Assembly: GCF_018343535.1 (NCBI RefSeq)
Contig: NZ_JAGYPF010000001.1
Span: 124,001-188,000 of the forward strand
Reading direction: 5' to 3'
DNA from: Neobacillus rhizophilus
GTDB taxonomy: Bacteria > Bacillota > Bacilli > Bacillales > Cytobacillaceae
DNA length: 64,000 nucleotides
A model generated the notes under the pieces. That model was not told the DNA's origin and made no database searches. It saw nothing but the letters and a program-made list of their open reading frames with translations. A program made the translations under genes and the position numbers. This document shows positions 35,086 to 43,889 of this stretch, in pieces. Numbering within the stretch: position 1 is the first letter of the stretch; every line of letters begins with the position of its first letter.

Positions 35086-35970
35086 ATGAAAAAGGGATTG
35101 CTAGGTTTTATCATTGCCATGTTACTCTTGTCTGTTGTAGGCTGTTCATCCTCAAGTACATCAGGTCAAGAAAAGAAAAAGGATGCAAAAGAGGATAAAA
35201 AATCAATCACGATTACTTTTGGTCTCACCCCATGGAGCAGTACGGTACCGCCTACTAAAGTTGCTAGTCTTATTTTAAAAGATATGGGATATACCGTTAA
35301 AGAAATGAATGCCGATGCCGGAAGCGTCTATACAGGCTTATCCCGAGGAGATATTGATGTGTTTATGGATTCCTGGATTCCTGCACATACTCCTTATCTG
35401 GATAAATACAAAGACTCAATTGAAGACACTGCTGTCAGCTATAAAGATGCCGCAACAGGCTGGGTTGTCCCGAAATATTTGAAAGACATTAATTCAATTG
35501 CTGATTTGAAGGGAAAAGAAAGTGAATTTAAAAATGAAATGTATTCCATAGAAGTAGGAACAAGTGCACAAAAAACCATTGATGAAATGATTAAAGCTTA
35601 CGGCTTAAATTTGAAACAGGTCAATTCTTCTGAAGCAGCAATGCTCGCTGAAGCCATGCGCAAAATGGCGAAAAATGAGCCCGTTATCTTTTTTGGCTGG
35701 CGTCCTCACACAATGTTTAACAAATTCGACATTAAAGTGTTAAAAGACGATAAAAATTTTGTTCCGGCTTCTGACGTGCACGTTATCACGAACAAAAAGC
35801 TGAAAGAAACTGCCCCAGATGCCTATAAATTCTTAAGCAATTGGAGCATCCCTATTGATGATGTAGAAGAGATGATTGCTAAAATTGAAAACAAGGAAGA
35901 CGCTGAAAAGGTTGCCCAAGAGTGGATTAAGAACAACCAAGATAAAGTAAAAGAAATGACCGGAAAATAA
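35086..35970 (+). CDS. opuAC: Substrate-binding lipoprotein of the OpuA-type transporter
   Basis: 294 residues. Signal peptide with lipobox LLSVVGC (Cys20) for lipid anchoring outside the membrane. Glycine betaine-type binding proteins hold the trimethylammonium group in an aromatic cage. Trp residues in GLTPWSST, FMDSWIPAHTPYL, ATGWVVPK and FFGWRPHTMF are candidate cage members. The family ligand list includes betaine, proline betaine, carnitine and choline, and the exact ligand is not clear. The RBS GGGAGGAA precedes ATG 35086, 13 nt after the permease. A terminator follows. Confidence 0.92.
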   Translation: MKKGLLGFIIAMLLLSVVGCSSSSTSGQEKKKDAKEDKKSITITFGLTPWSSTVPPTKVASLILKDMGYTVKEMNADAGSVYTGLSRGDIDVFMDSWIPAHTPYLDKYKDSIEDTAVSYKDAATGWVVPKYLKDINSIADLKGKESEFKNEMYSIEVGTSAQKTIDEMIKAYGLNLKQVNSSEAAMLAEAMRKMAKNEPVIFFGWRPHTMFNKFDIKVLKDDKNFVPASDVHVITNKKLKETAPDAYKFLSNWSIPIDDVEEMIAKIENKEDAEKVAQEWIKNNQDKVKEMTGK

Positions 35971-35984
35971 GACATGAATTCTTT

Positions 35985-36013
35985 CTGTGCTGACTTGTTA
36001 TGAGTCAGCACAG
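35985..36013 (+). terminator. Rho-independent terminator of the opuA-like operon
   Basis: CTGTGCTGAC and GTCAGCACAG form a 10-bp stem with a 9-nt loop, followed by AGTTATTTTT. Confidence 0.9.
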
Positions 36014-36078
36014 AGTTATTTTTACTGTCTAAAGCACTTACAATAAATAAATATGGGCAAGGAGAGAGGGATTTGGAA

Positions 36079-37806
36079 ATGAATCAAATTTTGGTGGAGA
36101 AAAATGTTCCTTGTACGTTAAGAGACGGAACTGTTTTGTATGCTGATATTTATCGTCCAAATAAGGAAGGTAAATTCCCAGTACTACTAACCAGGCACCC
36201 TTACAACAAAGATTTGCCGTTTTACTCCCATCGTTATTTGGATACAAACCGCTTGGTTCAAAATGGTTATGTCGTCATTAACCAAGATGTAAGGGGACGG
36301 TATAATTCAGAAGGAAACTTCTACCCGATGATCAATGAAGCGGAAGATGGCTATGATACGGTTGAATGGGCTGCAAAATTACCTTTTTCAAATGGGAAGG
36401 TAGGTATGTTCGGATTATCCTACTATGGATTCACACAATTATTGGCGGCATCAGAACAGCCGCCGCATTTACAAGCAATCGCTCCCGTAATGACCTTAAG
36501 CAATCGTCGTGACACTACATTTACGGAAAGCGGAGCATTTCTTCTTGCTTCCTCAGAAACATGGGGGCTTGAATCGCTGGCTCCGGATGAAATCAAACGG
36601 AAATACAAAGACCCTGCGCTTATTGAAGAAAAGATGAAGCAATTAGCGCACTTTTATAACAATATTAACGAGTGGTATCGATTCAGACCGGTTAAGGACT
36701 GGCCGCCGCTGAAAGAGCTAGGAGTTGCTGCAGCATTCTATGACTCATTAGATGAAACAGTAAGAGAAGAACTTGGCGAAAGAATGAGTATATCTCATAA
36801 ATATCATCAGTTTACGGTGCCAGCGTATCATATTGCTGGCTGGTATGATAATCTCCTTCCATCGACGATTAAAAACTATCAAGGAATGTCGGAAAACGCC
36901 GCCACATCTGAAGCGAGAGAAAATCAGAAATTAATGATCGGCGCCTGGGGACATGGAGTGTATACATCGACCCTTGGTGAACGGACTTTCGGCCTTCATG
37001 CTGCAGGTGACTGGATTGATTACAAGGAAGATTTGACGGGATTACATCTGCGCTGGTTTGATTTTTGGTTAAAAGGAATAGACACAGGGATTGTGAATCA
37101 AGCACCGATAAAAATCTTTGTCATGGGCATTAATGAGTGGCGTGATGAATATGAATGGCCATTAGCCCGGACAAATTATAAGCCTTTCTATTTACATAGC
37201 GAAGGGAAGGCCAATACGAGGTTTGGTGATGGTGTGTTATCTTGGGAAAAGCCTGGGAACGAACCGAATGATCAGTTTTTTTATGACCCTGAAAATCCTG
37301 TTCCAACGAAAGGGGGGGGAACATTATTTGCTGGGGCTCATACGTATGGTCCTCAAGACCAACGGAGAATTGAAGAACGGGAGGATGTCCTTGTTTATAC
37401 ATCACAGCCTTTAGAACAGCCATTGGAAGTGACAGGTCCAATCAAGGCAAAGCTGTGGGTCCAAACAGATGTGGTTTCTACAGACTTCACAGCAAAGTTG
37501 ATAGATGTCATGCCAGATGGTACAGCCTATAATCTTACTGATGGAATTGTTCGTTTGTCAAATCAAACAACGGGAAATACCGTCGAAATCGAAATTGATA
37601 TGTGGGCTTCCAGCAATGTGTTTCTGCCAGGTCATTGTATTAGGGTGGAGGTGTCCTCTAGCAATTTCCCGCGCTATGATGCGAATTTAAATACAGGAAA
37701 AACGATGATTGATAGTCTTGAAAGTAAACTTGCTCGGCAAACCATTTTCCATCAGGAGGAATATCCATCCTATTTGTTGCTGCCGGTTATTGAGATAGAA
37801 AAATAA
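36079..37806 (+). CDS. CocE/NonD family hydrolase (X-Pro dipeptidyl-peptidase-like esterase)
   Basis: 575 residues from ATG 36079, 8 nt after GGAGAGAGGG; an in-frame TTG at 36073 is too close to that site. The N-terminal alpha/beta hydrolase domain has the nucleophile motif GLSYYGF, and an acid/His pair is likely supplied by AGWYDNLL and GAWGHGVY. The C-terminal jelly-roll (residues about 380-570, with VTGPIKAKLWVQTDV and HCIRVEVSSSNFPRYDAN) is typical of cocaine esterase and S15 peptidases. It could hydrolyse an ester or amide; the neighbouring quaternary-amine transporter makes a choline- or betaine-type ester conceivable, without proof. Confidence 0.9.
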   Translation: MNQILVEKNVPCTLRDGTVLYADIYRPNKEGKFPVLLTRHPYNKDLPFYSHRYLDTNRLVQNGYVVINQDVRGRYNSEGNFYPMINEAEDGYDTVEWAAKLPFSNGKVGMFGLSYYGFTQLLAASEQPPHLQAIAPVMTLSNRRDTTFTESGAFLLASSETWGLESLAPDEIKRKYKDPALIEEKMKQLAHFYNNINEWYRFRPVKDWPPLKELGVAAAFYDSLDETVREELGERMSISHKYHQFTVPAYHIAGWYDNLLPSTIKNYQGMSENAATSEARENQKLMIGAWGHGVYTSTLGERTFGLHAAGDWIDYKEDLTGLHLRWFDFWLKGIDTGIVNQAPIKIFVMGINEWRDEYEWPLARTNYKPFYLHSEGKANTRFGDGVLSWEKPGNEPNDQFFYDPENPVPTKGGGTLFAGAHTYGPQDQRRIEEREDVLVYTSQPLEQPLEVTGPIKAKLWVQTDVVSTDFTAKLIDVMPDGTAYNLTDGIVRLSNQTTGNTVEIEIDMWASSNVFLPGHCIRVEVSSSNFPRYDANLNTGKTMIDSLESKLARQTIFHQEEYPSYLLLPVIEIEK

Positions 37807-37878
37807 ATGTAATTTCTGTCATTTGACTGTGCAGCCTGCTTTTTCTTCACATTAGACATTTAATCTGAGGTGCTTCAT

Positions 37879-38409
37879 TTGTTAGAAATCTTTTTAATCT
37901 TATTATTGCAGCTAATTTATGTACCGTTACTTACACTTCGAATCATATTCTTGGTTAGAAATCTCACCGCCCTTGCTGCCATCCTAGGTATGGCGGAAAT
38001 GCTCGTTTATGTATTTGGGTTGGCTTTAGTCTTTAATGGAAGTCAGAGTATATTAGCGATGGTTGTTTATGCAGTTGGATTTGGCATAGGGATCATTTAC
38101 GGGACAAAAATAGAACAAAAATTGGCAGTAGGTTATATTATTTTCACGGTCAACACCCAAACAAAAAACATAGAACTAATGGAAACGCTCAGAAACAATG
38201 GGTTTGGAGTTACCTTGTTTGTTGGGGAAGGACGTGATGGGGAACGTTATAAAATGGAAATTTTCACGAAACGGAATCGAGAAAAGGAATTAATCTCCAT
38301 GATTGAAAAATTTGAACCGCACGCTTTTATTGTATCCTATGAACCTAGGTTTTTTAAGGGAGGATATTTACTGGATCGGAGAAAAAATCAAAAAATGAAA
38401 ACCGGCTAG
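37879..38409 (+). CDS. UPF0316 family membrane protein
   Basis: 176 residues from TTG 37879, 6 nt after GAGGTG; an in-frame GTG at 37870 overlaps that RBS. Three hydrophobic segments occur at the N-terminus (LEIFLILLLQLIYVPLLTLR, then two more), followed by a DUF2179-like cytosolic domain of about 80 residues with GFGVTLFVGEGRDGERYKM and FIVSYEPRFFKGGYL. The match to B. subtilis YebE-type UPF0316 proteins is by recalled sequence pattern. Function is unknown. It is monocistronic with its own terminator. Confidence 0.85.
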   Translation: MLEIFLILLLQLIYVPLLTLRIIFLVRNLTALAAILGMAEMLVYVFGLALVFNGSQSILAMVVYAVGFGIGIIYGTKIEQKLAVGYIIFTVNTQTKNIELMETLRNNGFGVTLFVGEGRDGERYKMEIFTKRNREKELISMIEKFEPHAFIVSYEPRFFKGGYLLDRRKNQKMKTG

Positions 38410-38436
38410 CTGCTAAAATAGCAGCTGGTCTTTTTT
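38401..38436 (+). terminator. Rho-independent terminator of the UPF0316 gene
   Basis: AGCTGCT (38408-38414) and AGCAGCT (38420-38426), extended by ACC/GGT, followed by CTTTTTT. The stem overlaps the stop codon. Confidence 0.88.
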
Positions 38437-38441
38437 ATTTA

Positions 38442-38495
38442 AAAGGGTCAGTCCCCGGTGCTTTAGTATAAAGCGATGGGGGCTGACCCTTTTTA
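38442..38495. terminator. Bidirectional GGGTCAG/CTGACCC terminator
   Basis: AAAGGGTCAG-T-CCCC and GGGG-G-CTGACCCTTTTT pair over 14 bp, and an inner GCTTTA/TAAAGC stem closes the loop. It lies between convergent genes and can serve adc on the minus strand. Sequence character matches the hairpin at 20495. Confidence 0.88.
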
Positions 38496-38500
38496 TCGAC

Positions 38501-39277
38501 TTATTTTTGGCTTACTAATTCCTTATTTGAAGGTACACTAGCTTCGGCCAAATAATCATGAACTACCTCTGTGCGTGGGAGAGATAGGTCAGTAAGGATA
38601 TGAGAAGCAGAAACAATTTCTAGCACAGGAAAGTCTGCCAGCGGTGCAAGCGCATGAGCAAATAGCTGCAGGCGGGCAGGGGAAGTCCATGCACCTTTGA
38701 TTGTAATGTCCTTAATCTCTCCTCGCACCAACTCACAAATACGAGGCTTTCCATTTTGTCCCCGAATAAGCTTAAGCATATAGTACGGCTTACAAATTTC
38801 TTCACGAGCCGCTTCTAAATCGATTTGCTGATGCTTATAACCCATCGTCGCGGTTGCTACTCGTAAAGTTCCATAGTCCAAAGTACCTACAAGCGTGTCG
38901 GAATCTATGTATAAACTTGGTTTGCCCAGTTTCTTTGGATACGCTCCAACTTCACGGCCTGCAGCAATGGCTGGATGATTATCCACATACATACAGTGTA
39001 CATAGTCGCCTTTTTCACCATTGTAATTAACTTGAATGACTTGACCACACTCCGTGTAAGAGCCCAGACCAGTCACATCCGGCATCCGGATGACCTCAAA
39101 CTTCACAAGCGGCTCATCGATTTCAAGCGGTTCTGGTACTACCTTTCTCAAAGCCTCGATGTCAGTACGATAGACAATGTTTAAGTATTCGCGATTATTA
39201 AATCGATATGGCCCACGTGGAAAAGCTGGTGCATCCAACGGTGTGGAGATTTGTTTTGCAACTTCTTCTAACTTCAT
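38501..39277 (-). CDS. adc: Acetoacetate decarboxylase
   Basis: 258 residues from ATG 39277, 8 nt after AAAGGA (an in-frame ATG at 39286 overlaps the site). The active-site Lys lies in GAYPKKLGKP, preceded by VDNHPAIAAGRE; the SYTECGQVI segment is also typical. It converts acetoacetate to acetone and CO2 through a Schiff base with Lys. Together with the divergent CoA-transferase genes it recreates the ctfAB-adc acetone module of solvent-forming clostridia, though here it could equally remove excess ketone bodies or act on another beta-keto acid. Confidence 0.93.
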   Translation of the reverse strand: MKLEEVAKQISTPLDAPAFPRGPYRFNNREYLNIVYRTDIEALRKVVPEPLEIDEPLVKFEVIRMPDVTGLGSYTECGQVIQVNYNGEKGDYVHCMYVDNHPAIAAGREVGAYPKKLGKPSLYIDSDTLVGTLDYGTLRVATATMGYKHQQIDLEAAREEICKPYYMLKLIRGQNGKPRICELVRGEIKDITIKGAWTSPARLQLFAHALAPLADFPVLEIVSASHILTDLSLPRTEVVHDYLAEASVPSNKELVSQK

Positions 39278-39579
39278 TTCAAACATCCTTTCAATAAATA
39301 AATAGTTATGTAAAATATTTAAATAATAAAAACCCTTTTGGAACTAAAAATCGAATAACAATACAGTTATTATTGTACATGCAATAATAGCTTTGTCAAC
39401 GAAATTAGCAGATTACTCAAAATTTTTGGATTTTTGTCGAAAAAGCACGAAAATATTGTTATGACAATGTTTTGTGATGGTTGTATTATAATAATGACAC
39501 TCTTTGATGCTAACTGTGTTTGGAATAATTCGAAAAAAATTATTATTCTTAAAGAAAAAAAATATTATTTAAATTTCAA

Positions 39580-39609
39580 TTGACAGAAAATTACCTCTTG
39601 TCTTATTAT
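39580..39609 (+). promoter_or_regulatory. Sigma-A promoter of the CoA-transferase operon
   Basis: TTGACA at 39580-39585 and TATTAT at 39604-39609 with an 18-bp spacer (TTATTA at 17 bp is an alternative). The start point would be near 39616, beside the palindromic operator. The rest of 39287-39678 is A/T-rich. An ACAATA/TATTGT inverted repeat at 39358-39376 may belong to the adc promoter. Confidence 0.6.
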
Positions 39610-39620
39610 TTAATATGATA

Positions 39621-39642
39621 ACATACCAACCGGTTAGTATGT
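39621..39642. promoter_or_regulatory. TetR-family type operator
   Basis: ACATAC-C-AACCGGTT-A-GTATGT is a 22-bp palindrome with one mismatched position per arm. The central AACCGGTT and size fit TetR-family repressors. It covers the region just after the predicted transcription start, so binding would repress the CoA-transferase genes. No TetR gene is in the window. Confidence 0.7.
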
Positions 39643-39678
39643 AAATAGAAAACAGTAAACTCATAAGGAGAATGCAGG

Positions 39679-40365
39679 ATGAACGATACGATTGAACAGA
39701 TTCAAACGAAGGTGCAATTCTTAACAGCAGACGAGGCAATCGGAAAAATTCCCGAAGGTTCCAGTATTATGGTAGGGGGATTCGGTTTCCCTGGTATGCC
39801 GCGTCATCTTTCGAGGGCGTTAGTTAAACGGGAAGAGCTCCGAGATCTTACCCTAATCACAAATAGTCTTGGAAGTGTGTCCATTCTGAATGATTTGTTT
39901 GAGCAAAATCGCATCAAAAAAGTAGTAGGAAGTTTCTTTTCAACAAATAAGGAACTTGTGAAAGCGAATCGTGAGGGAAGTGTTGAAATCGAGTTATTGC
40001 CGCAAGGGACATTTACAGAAGCGATTCGTTTAGGCGGCGCAGGGATTCCGGCATTTTTTACCCCAACAGCTGCGGGAACTGATCTGGCACGCGGGAAGGA
40101 AACACGTACATATAACGGACGGGAGCATGTCCTTGAGCAATCGCTGACTGCTGATGTAGCTATTATCCGTGCCCATAAGGCTGATAAAGCGGGTAATCTT
40201 GTCTATAAAAAGACAGCACAAAACTTTAACCCAGCGATGGCGACAGCAGCCAAATTAACGATTGTGGAAGTAGACGAAATTGTGGAAATTGGTGAATTAG
40301 ATCCTGATAAGATTGTAACACCATTTATTTTTGTTGATATCGTTGTCAAAAGGGAGGAAGTGTAA
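39679..40365 (+). CDS. scoA: 3-oxoacid CoA-transferase subunit A
   Basis: 228 residues. Family I CoA-transferase alpha subunit: GSSIMVGGFGFPGMP, EIELLPQGTFTEAIRLGGAGIPAFFTPTA (split here; the GGAGIPAFFTPT motif is the hallmark) and ADVAIIRAHKADKAGN. It transfers CoA between acetoacetate or butyrate-type acids and succinyl-CoA or acetyl-CoA. The acid specificity is not evident. AAGGAG precedes ATG 39679, and the beta-subunit gene follows with a 1-nt gap. Expression is probably repressed through the operator at 39621. Confidence 0.93.
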   Translation: MNDTIEQIQTKVQFLTADEAIGKIPEGSSIMVGGFGFPGMPRHLSRALVKREELRDLTLITNSLGSVSILNDLFEQNRIKKVVGSFFSTNKELVKANREGSVEIELLPQGTFTEAIRLGGAGIPAFFTPTAAGTDLARGKETRTYNGREHVLEQSLTADVAIIRAHKADKAGNLVYKKTAQNFNPAMATAAKLTIVEVDEIVEIGELDPDKIVTPFIFVDIVVKREEV

Positions 40366-40366
40366 G

Positions 40367-41068
40367 ATGAGCTATTCTGTTAAGCATTATATAGCATGGC
40401 GTTGTGCTCAGGAGTTATCATTAGGTTGTGTGAATCTTGGAATTGGAATCCCAACCCTGGTGGCAGATTATTTGCCAAAGGGAGTTGTTACACTGCATTC
40501 CGAAAACGGTATTCTGGGTGCCGGACCAGAACCTGGACCAGATTTTGTTGTAGATCCAGAAAACATGGATTTAGTAAATGCTTCAGGTGTTCAGCCAATT
40601 ACCGCACTGCCGCATGCTTCCTACTTTGATAGTTCTCTATCATTCTGTATTATGCGCGGCGGCCATCTTGATGCCACTGTTATCGGGGCGTTGCAGGTTT
40701 CTGAAACCGGTGATATTGCTAGCTGGGCAGTTCCAGGAAAGGATGTTCTTGGTGTAGGGGGCGCAATGGACCTTGTTGTTGGAGCAAAACGTGTGATTGC
40801 CGCGATGACGCACCTATCGCCTAAAGGAGAACCGAAAATCCTTCCGGAGTGTACATATCCTTTAACTGCAAAAAATCGCGTCGACACAATCGTTACTGAG
40901 TATGCTGTCTTTAAATTCCGAGAAGGGAAGCTTTATCTGGTAGAAATGGTGGATGAACTTACTTTCGAACAGTTGAAGGAAATGACACCTGCTTCCTACG
41001 AAATTGCAGATGATTTCAAATGGGTAAAGAGAGATTCCACTCCAGAAGAGCAACTTGTTTTAAAGTAG
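40367..41068 (+). CDS. scoB: 3-oxoacid CoA-transferase subunit B
   Basis: 233 residues from ATG 40367 with GGGAGGAAG upstream; the frame extends open to 40331 inside scoA. The catalytic glutamate is in HSENGILG (the S-E-N-G motif that forms the glutamyl-CoA thioester). The segments GCVNLGIGIPTLVADYLP and GGHLDATVIGALQVSETGDIA are typical of the beta subunit. Coupled translation with subunit A gives a heteromeric enzyme. With the divergent adc gene it could drive acetoacetyl-CoA to acetoacetate and on to acetone. Confidence 0.94.
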   Translation: MSYSVKHYIAWRCAQELSLGCVNLGIGIPTLVADYLPKGVVTLHSENGILGAGPEPGPDFVVDPENMDLVNASGVQPITALPHASYFDSSLSFCIMRGGHLDATVIGALQVSETGDIASWAVPGKDVLGVGGAMDLVVGAKRVIAAMTHLSPKGEPKILPECTYPLTAKNRVDTIVTEYAVFKFREGKLYLVEMVDELTFEQLKEMTPASYEIADDFKWVKRDSTPEEQLVLK

Positions 41069-41100
41069 AAATTTGGTGTCAAAAACAACATCATATCAAT

Positions 41101-41133
41101 GAAGAAAGGAACCTCGAATGGGTTCCTTTCTTC
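41101..41133. terminator. Rho-independent terminator of the CoA-transferase operon
   Basis: GAAGAAAGGAACC (41101-41113) and GGTTCCTTTCTTC (41121-41133) make a perfect 13-bp stem. It lies between convergent genes. Confidence 0.88.
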
Positions 41134-41174
41134 ATGGTCTCTTCCGCTTGTAATTGTTTGGGGTGGGGAGGAGG

Positions 41175-42299
41175 CTATTTTGCATAAAAGTTTTCTGTAT
41201 AGTAAGGGTGCGACTCGTTATTAAATGCGACGCCTACACCAAGATATCGATATCCTTCACGCAAAATATTTTCCCTGTGGCCGAGCGAGTTCATCAGCCC
41301 TTCATGTGCAAAAATACTGCTGAATTGTCCATAGGCAAGATTTTCTCCGGCCAACCGAAAAATAATATCGTCTTGTTTCATTCGATCAAACGGAGATTGG
41401 CCTTTAAGATTCGTGTGGTCAAAATAGTCATTCACAGCCATATCCGAGCTGTGCTTTCGCGCCGTTTCTCTCACATGATCATCCCATGTCAGGACAGGAA
41501 GCTGATGATTCACCCGAGCAGCATTGGTTAAATCAAACATTTGGTACTCAAAGCCCTCTTTTAATTCAGGACTTGCTTTCGTGTAAAAATCAGCCTTCTT
41601 ATCCTCAATGTCTTTTCTGATCATCTGCATTGCAGTTACCGTATTGCCCTCGTGTTTATCATAAAAAATGGTCACATACGCATTATCCTGCAAATATACA
41701 TCATAATCCCTGTCTTCCTCAAACTGATAGACATATCGTCCTTTTTGAATTTGCTTTAGAGGATTGCCCAGGATTGTATGAACCTCGTCCTTTGGGCTTC
41801 CGCGCTTAATTCCATTTGTAGAAGAGATTAAATCTTGATCTGTATATACCCCTGAAGCTTTATTGTTTTCATCGAACATCACCATAAAAAAATTATGGTA
41901 ATTATTGTGGTAGGCGTACCAATCGCTCCCATACTCATTAAGGGAAGACCGTTTGGCTGCTCCTACATTCATCTCAATTTGTTCCTTTGTCTGGCCTAAT
42001 TCAATATTTGATATAGAAAAGAGTTGTTTGTCAGGTGTTTGCAGCTCAATTTTTTCAATCGGTTCTTCTTTTTTTGGTGTCTTTGGAAGTTCTTCCAAGT
42101 TTAGGTTTAACTGTTTTAGCAGCTGTTCAACTTGGGCAAATATTTGACCAATCGCTGACATGATTTCCGGAATATTGACCTCTGATTGGATTTTATCGAT
42201 TGCTTGCACCTTATCGGTATGGTCTAATTTTTGTTCAATTAGCGGGGCTGAATAGTTAAATAAAAATAATAATGAAATAATAGCTAATATTCGAGTCAA
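41175..42299 (-). CDS. Secreted or membrane-anchored CAP (SCP/PR1) domain protein
   Basis: 374 residues, TTG start at 42299 with GGAGGTGGAG upstream. N-terminal hydrophobic segment ILAIISLLFLFNY is a signal anchor. A Glu/Lys-rich region follows, then a CAP-associated N-terminal domain (about 100-245, with GSPKDEVHTILGNP). The C-terminal CAP domain (about 255-374) contains LTNAARVNHQLPVLTWDD, the His-rich KHSSDMAVNDYFDHTN, AGENLAYG and NSLGHRENIL. Similar to Bacillus YkwD/YlbC-type proteins, whose biochemical role at the cell surface or in spores is poorly known. Confidence 0.9.
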   Translation of the reverse strand: MTRILAIISLLFLFNYSAPLIEQKLDHTDKVQAIDKIQSEVNIPEIMSAIGQIFAQVEQLLKQLNLNLEELPKTPKKEEPIEKIELQTPDKQLFSISNIELGQTKEQIEMNVGAAKRSSLNEYGSDWYAYHNNYHNFFMVMFDENNKASGVYTDQDLISSTNGIKRGSPKDEVHTILGNPLKQIQKGRYVYQFEEDRDYDVYLQDNAYVTIFYDKHEGNTVTAMQMIRKDIEDKKADFYTKASPELKEGFEYQMFDLTNAARVNHQLPVLTWDDHVRETARKHSSDMAVNDYFDHTNLKGQSPFDRMKQDDIIFRLAGENLAYGQFSSIFAHEGLMNSLGHRENILREGYRYLGVGVAFNNESHPYYTENFYAK

Positions 42300-42459
42300 A
42301 TTTCTCCACCTCCATTACTAATCACATTCTCGCCAATCCTACTGTTATCTATAAGTGTCTCTATGGGTTTAGTACCTATTTTATCAGAAAATGTTGCAAA
42401 TTAGCTTATTCTTAATTTTTTGGTACGTTCATATCATAAAATTAAAAAGGTTGGACAAG

Positions 42460-43029
42460 GTGATCATTATTTTTGAGAAATTATTTGCTACATTGGTTGG
42501 AAGTCTGCTGCTAGGTATTGGGGTAAATGGGTTCTTTATTCCTAACCATTTAATCGATGGAGGTATTTTAGGAATCGCCCTAATTATGTATTACTTTTTT
42601 AAATTTCAAACGGGGATTTCAATGATTTTATTAAGTCTCCCTATTTGTTTTTTGGCCTTACTTAAAGAGAAGGCATATTTTTTAAACAGTATTCAAGGGC
42701 TGCTAGTTTCTTCATTATTTATTGATTTACTTGCACCGCTTCGAGACGAATTTTCCGTTTCGAGTTTGACAGGTGCGATAGTTGGAGGAGTCATCATCGG
42801 AATTGGAGTAGGACTTATGCTCCGTCATAAAACAAGCACAGGGGGTACGGATTTACTCGCTAAACTTATATCGAGAAGCTTTTCAATCAATCTAGCACTA
42901 ACCATTATTTTCATAGATGGGCTGATTGTTTTGGCTGGATTCACCGTTCTAGATGTTCATCACTTTCTTTATTCATGTTTGGCCATTGTCACTGTAGGGA
43001 TTATCACAGCCTTAATTGAAGGTTATTGA
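42460..43029 (+). CDS. YitT-like membrane protein lacking the C-terminal DUF2179 domain
   Basis: About 189 residues if it starts at GTG 42460 (9 nt after AAAAGG); the frame is open from 42391 and the start is uncertain. Five hydrophobic segments include GSLLLGIGVNGFFIPNHLIDGG and MLRHKTSTGGTDLLAKLI, signatures of YitT-family membrane domains. Typical YitT proteins have about 280 residues with a DUF2179 tail; this one ends after the membrane part (ITALIEGY stop). It is either a naturally short member or a C-terminal truncation. Function of the family is unknown. Confidence 0.82.
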   Translation: MIIIFEKLFATLVGSLLLGIGVNGFFIPNHLIDGGILGIALIMYYFFKFQTGISMILLSLPICFLALLKEKAYFLNSIQGLLVSSLFIDLLAPLRDEFSVSSLTGAIVGGVIIGIGVGLMLRHKTSTGGTDLLAKLISRSFSINLALTIIFIDGLIVLAGFTVLDVHHFLYSCLAIVTVGIITALIEGY

Positions 43030-43161
43030 CTTTATGTTAATTGGTTAATGTAAAAATAGAGAATCATTTCTATTAATGGTATATTTTAATAATGCTGAAT
43101 CAAAAAAGGCTAAAAGCGAGAACTTAATAAAAATTAGCTATAACAAAAAGGAGAATATATC

Positions 43162-43875
43162 ATGAACGACAAGAAAGAAACACCGCATATCAAACCGAAT
43201 GGTGTTGAAATTGCGGAAACCATCCTTTTACCGGGTGACCCATTACGGGCAAAATTTATTGCGGAGACGTATTTAGAAAATGCTCAGCAATTCAATTCCG
43301 TTCGGAATATGTTCGGATATACCGGAACGTATAAAGGGAAGAAAATTTCCGTCATGGGGACAGGAATGGGAATGCCAAGCATGAGCCTCTATTCCTGGGA
43401 ACTGATACATATTTTTGGGGTAAAAAATTTAATAAGGATTGGAACCTGTGGAGCCATTCAAGATCATATGAATTTGTATGATCTCGTATTGGCAATGGGG
43501 GCTTCGACCGATTCCAGATATGTCCACCAATACAATCTACCAGGTGAATTTGCCAATATTGCATCCTTTGAATTATTGGACAAAGCAAAGAAAGCGGCCG
43601 ATCAAAAAGGGCTCCCGGTGCATGTTGGAAATATCCTGACCAGTGATATCTTCTACAATGCTGACCCAACCGCACTGGAAAAGTGGCAGAAGATGGGGAT
43701 TCTCTCAGTGGAGATGGAGACAGCCGGACTTTATCTGAACGCTGCCTATGCAGGGGTAAATGCCCTGACGATCCTAACAGTAAGCGACCACATCCTTCGC
43801 CGTGAACAAACAACCCCAGAAGAAAGACAAACCGCCTTTACAAACATGATGGAGGTTGCGCTGGAGTTGGCATAA
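43162..43875 (+). CDS. deoD: Purine nucleoside phosphorylase, DeoD type
   Basis: 237 residues. Motifs of the hexameric enzyme are clear: LLPGDPLRAKFIAETYLEN near residue 20, GTGMGMPSMSLYSWEL (phosphate site), RIGTCGAIQ, VEMETAGLYLNAA (ribose-binding Glu) and TVSDHILRREQTTPEER with the catalytic Asp. It cleaves purine (deoxy)ribonucleosides with phosphate for salvage. AAAAGGAG precedes ATG 43162. Monocistronic here, followed by a strong terminator. Confidence 0.96.
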   Translation: MNDKKETPHIKPNGVEIAETILLPGDPLRAKFIAETYLENAQQFNSVRNMFGYTGTYKGKKISVMGTGMGMPSMSLYSWELIHIFGVKNLIRIGTCGAIQDHMNLYDLVLAMGASTDSRYVHQYNLPGEFANIASFELLDKAKKAADQKGLPVHVGNILTSDIFYNADPTALEKWQKMGILSVEMETAGLYLNAAYAGVNALTILTVSDHILRREQTTPEERQTAFTNMMEVALELA

Positions 43876-43889
43876 AACTAAAAATGAAA

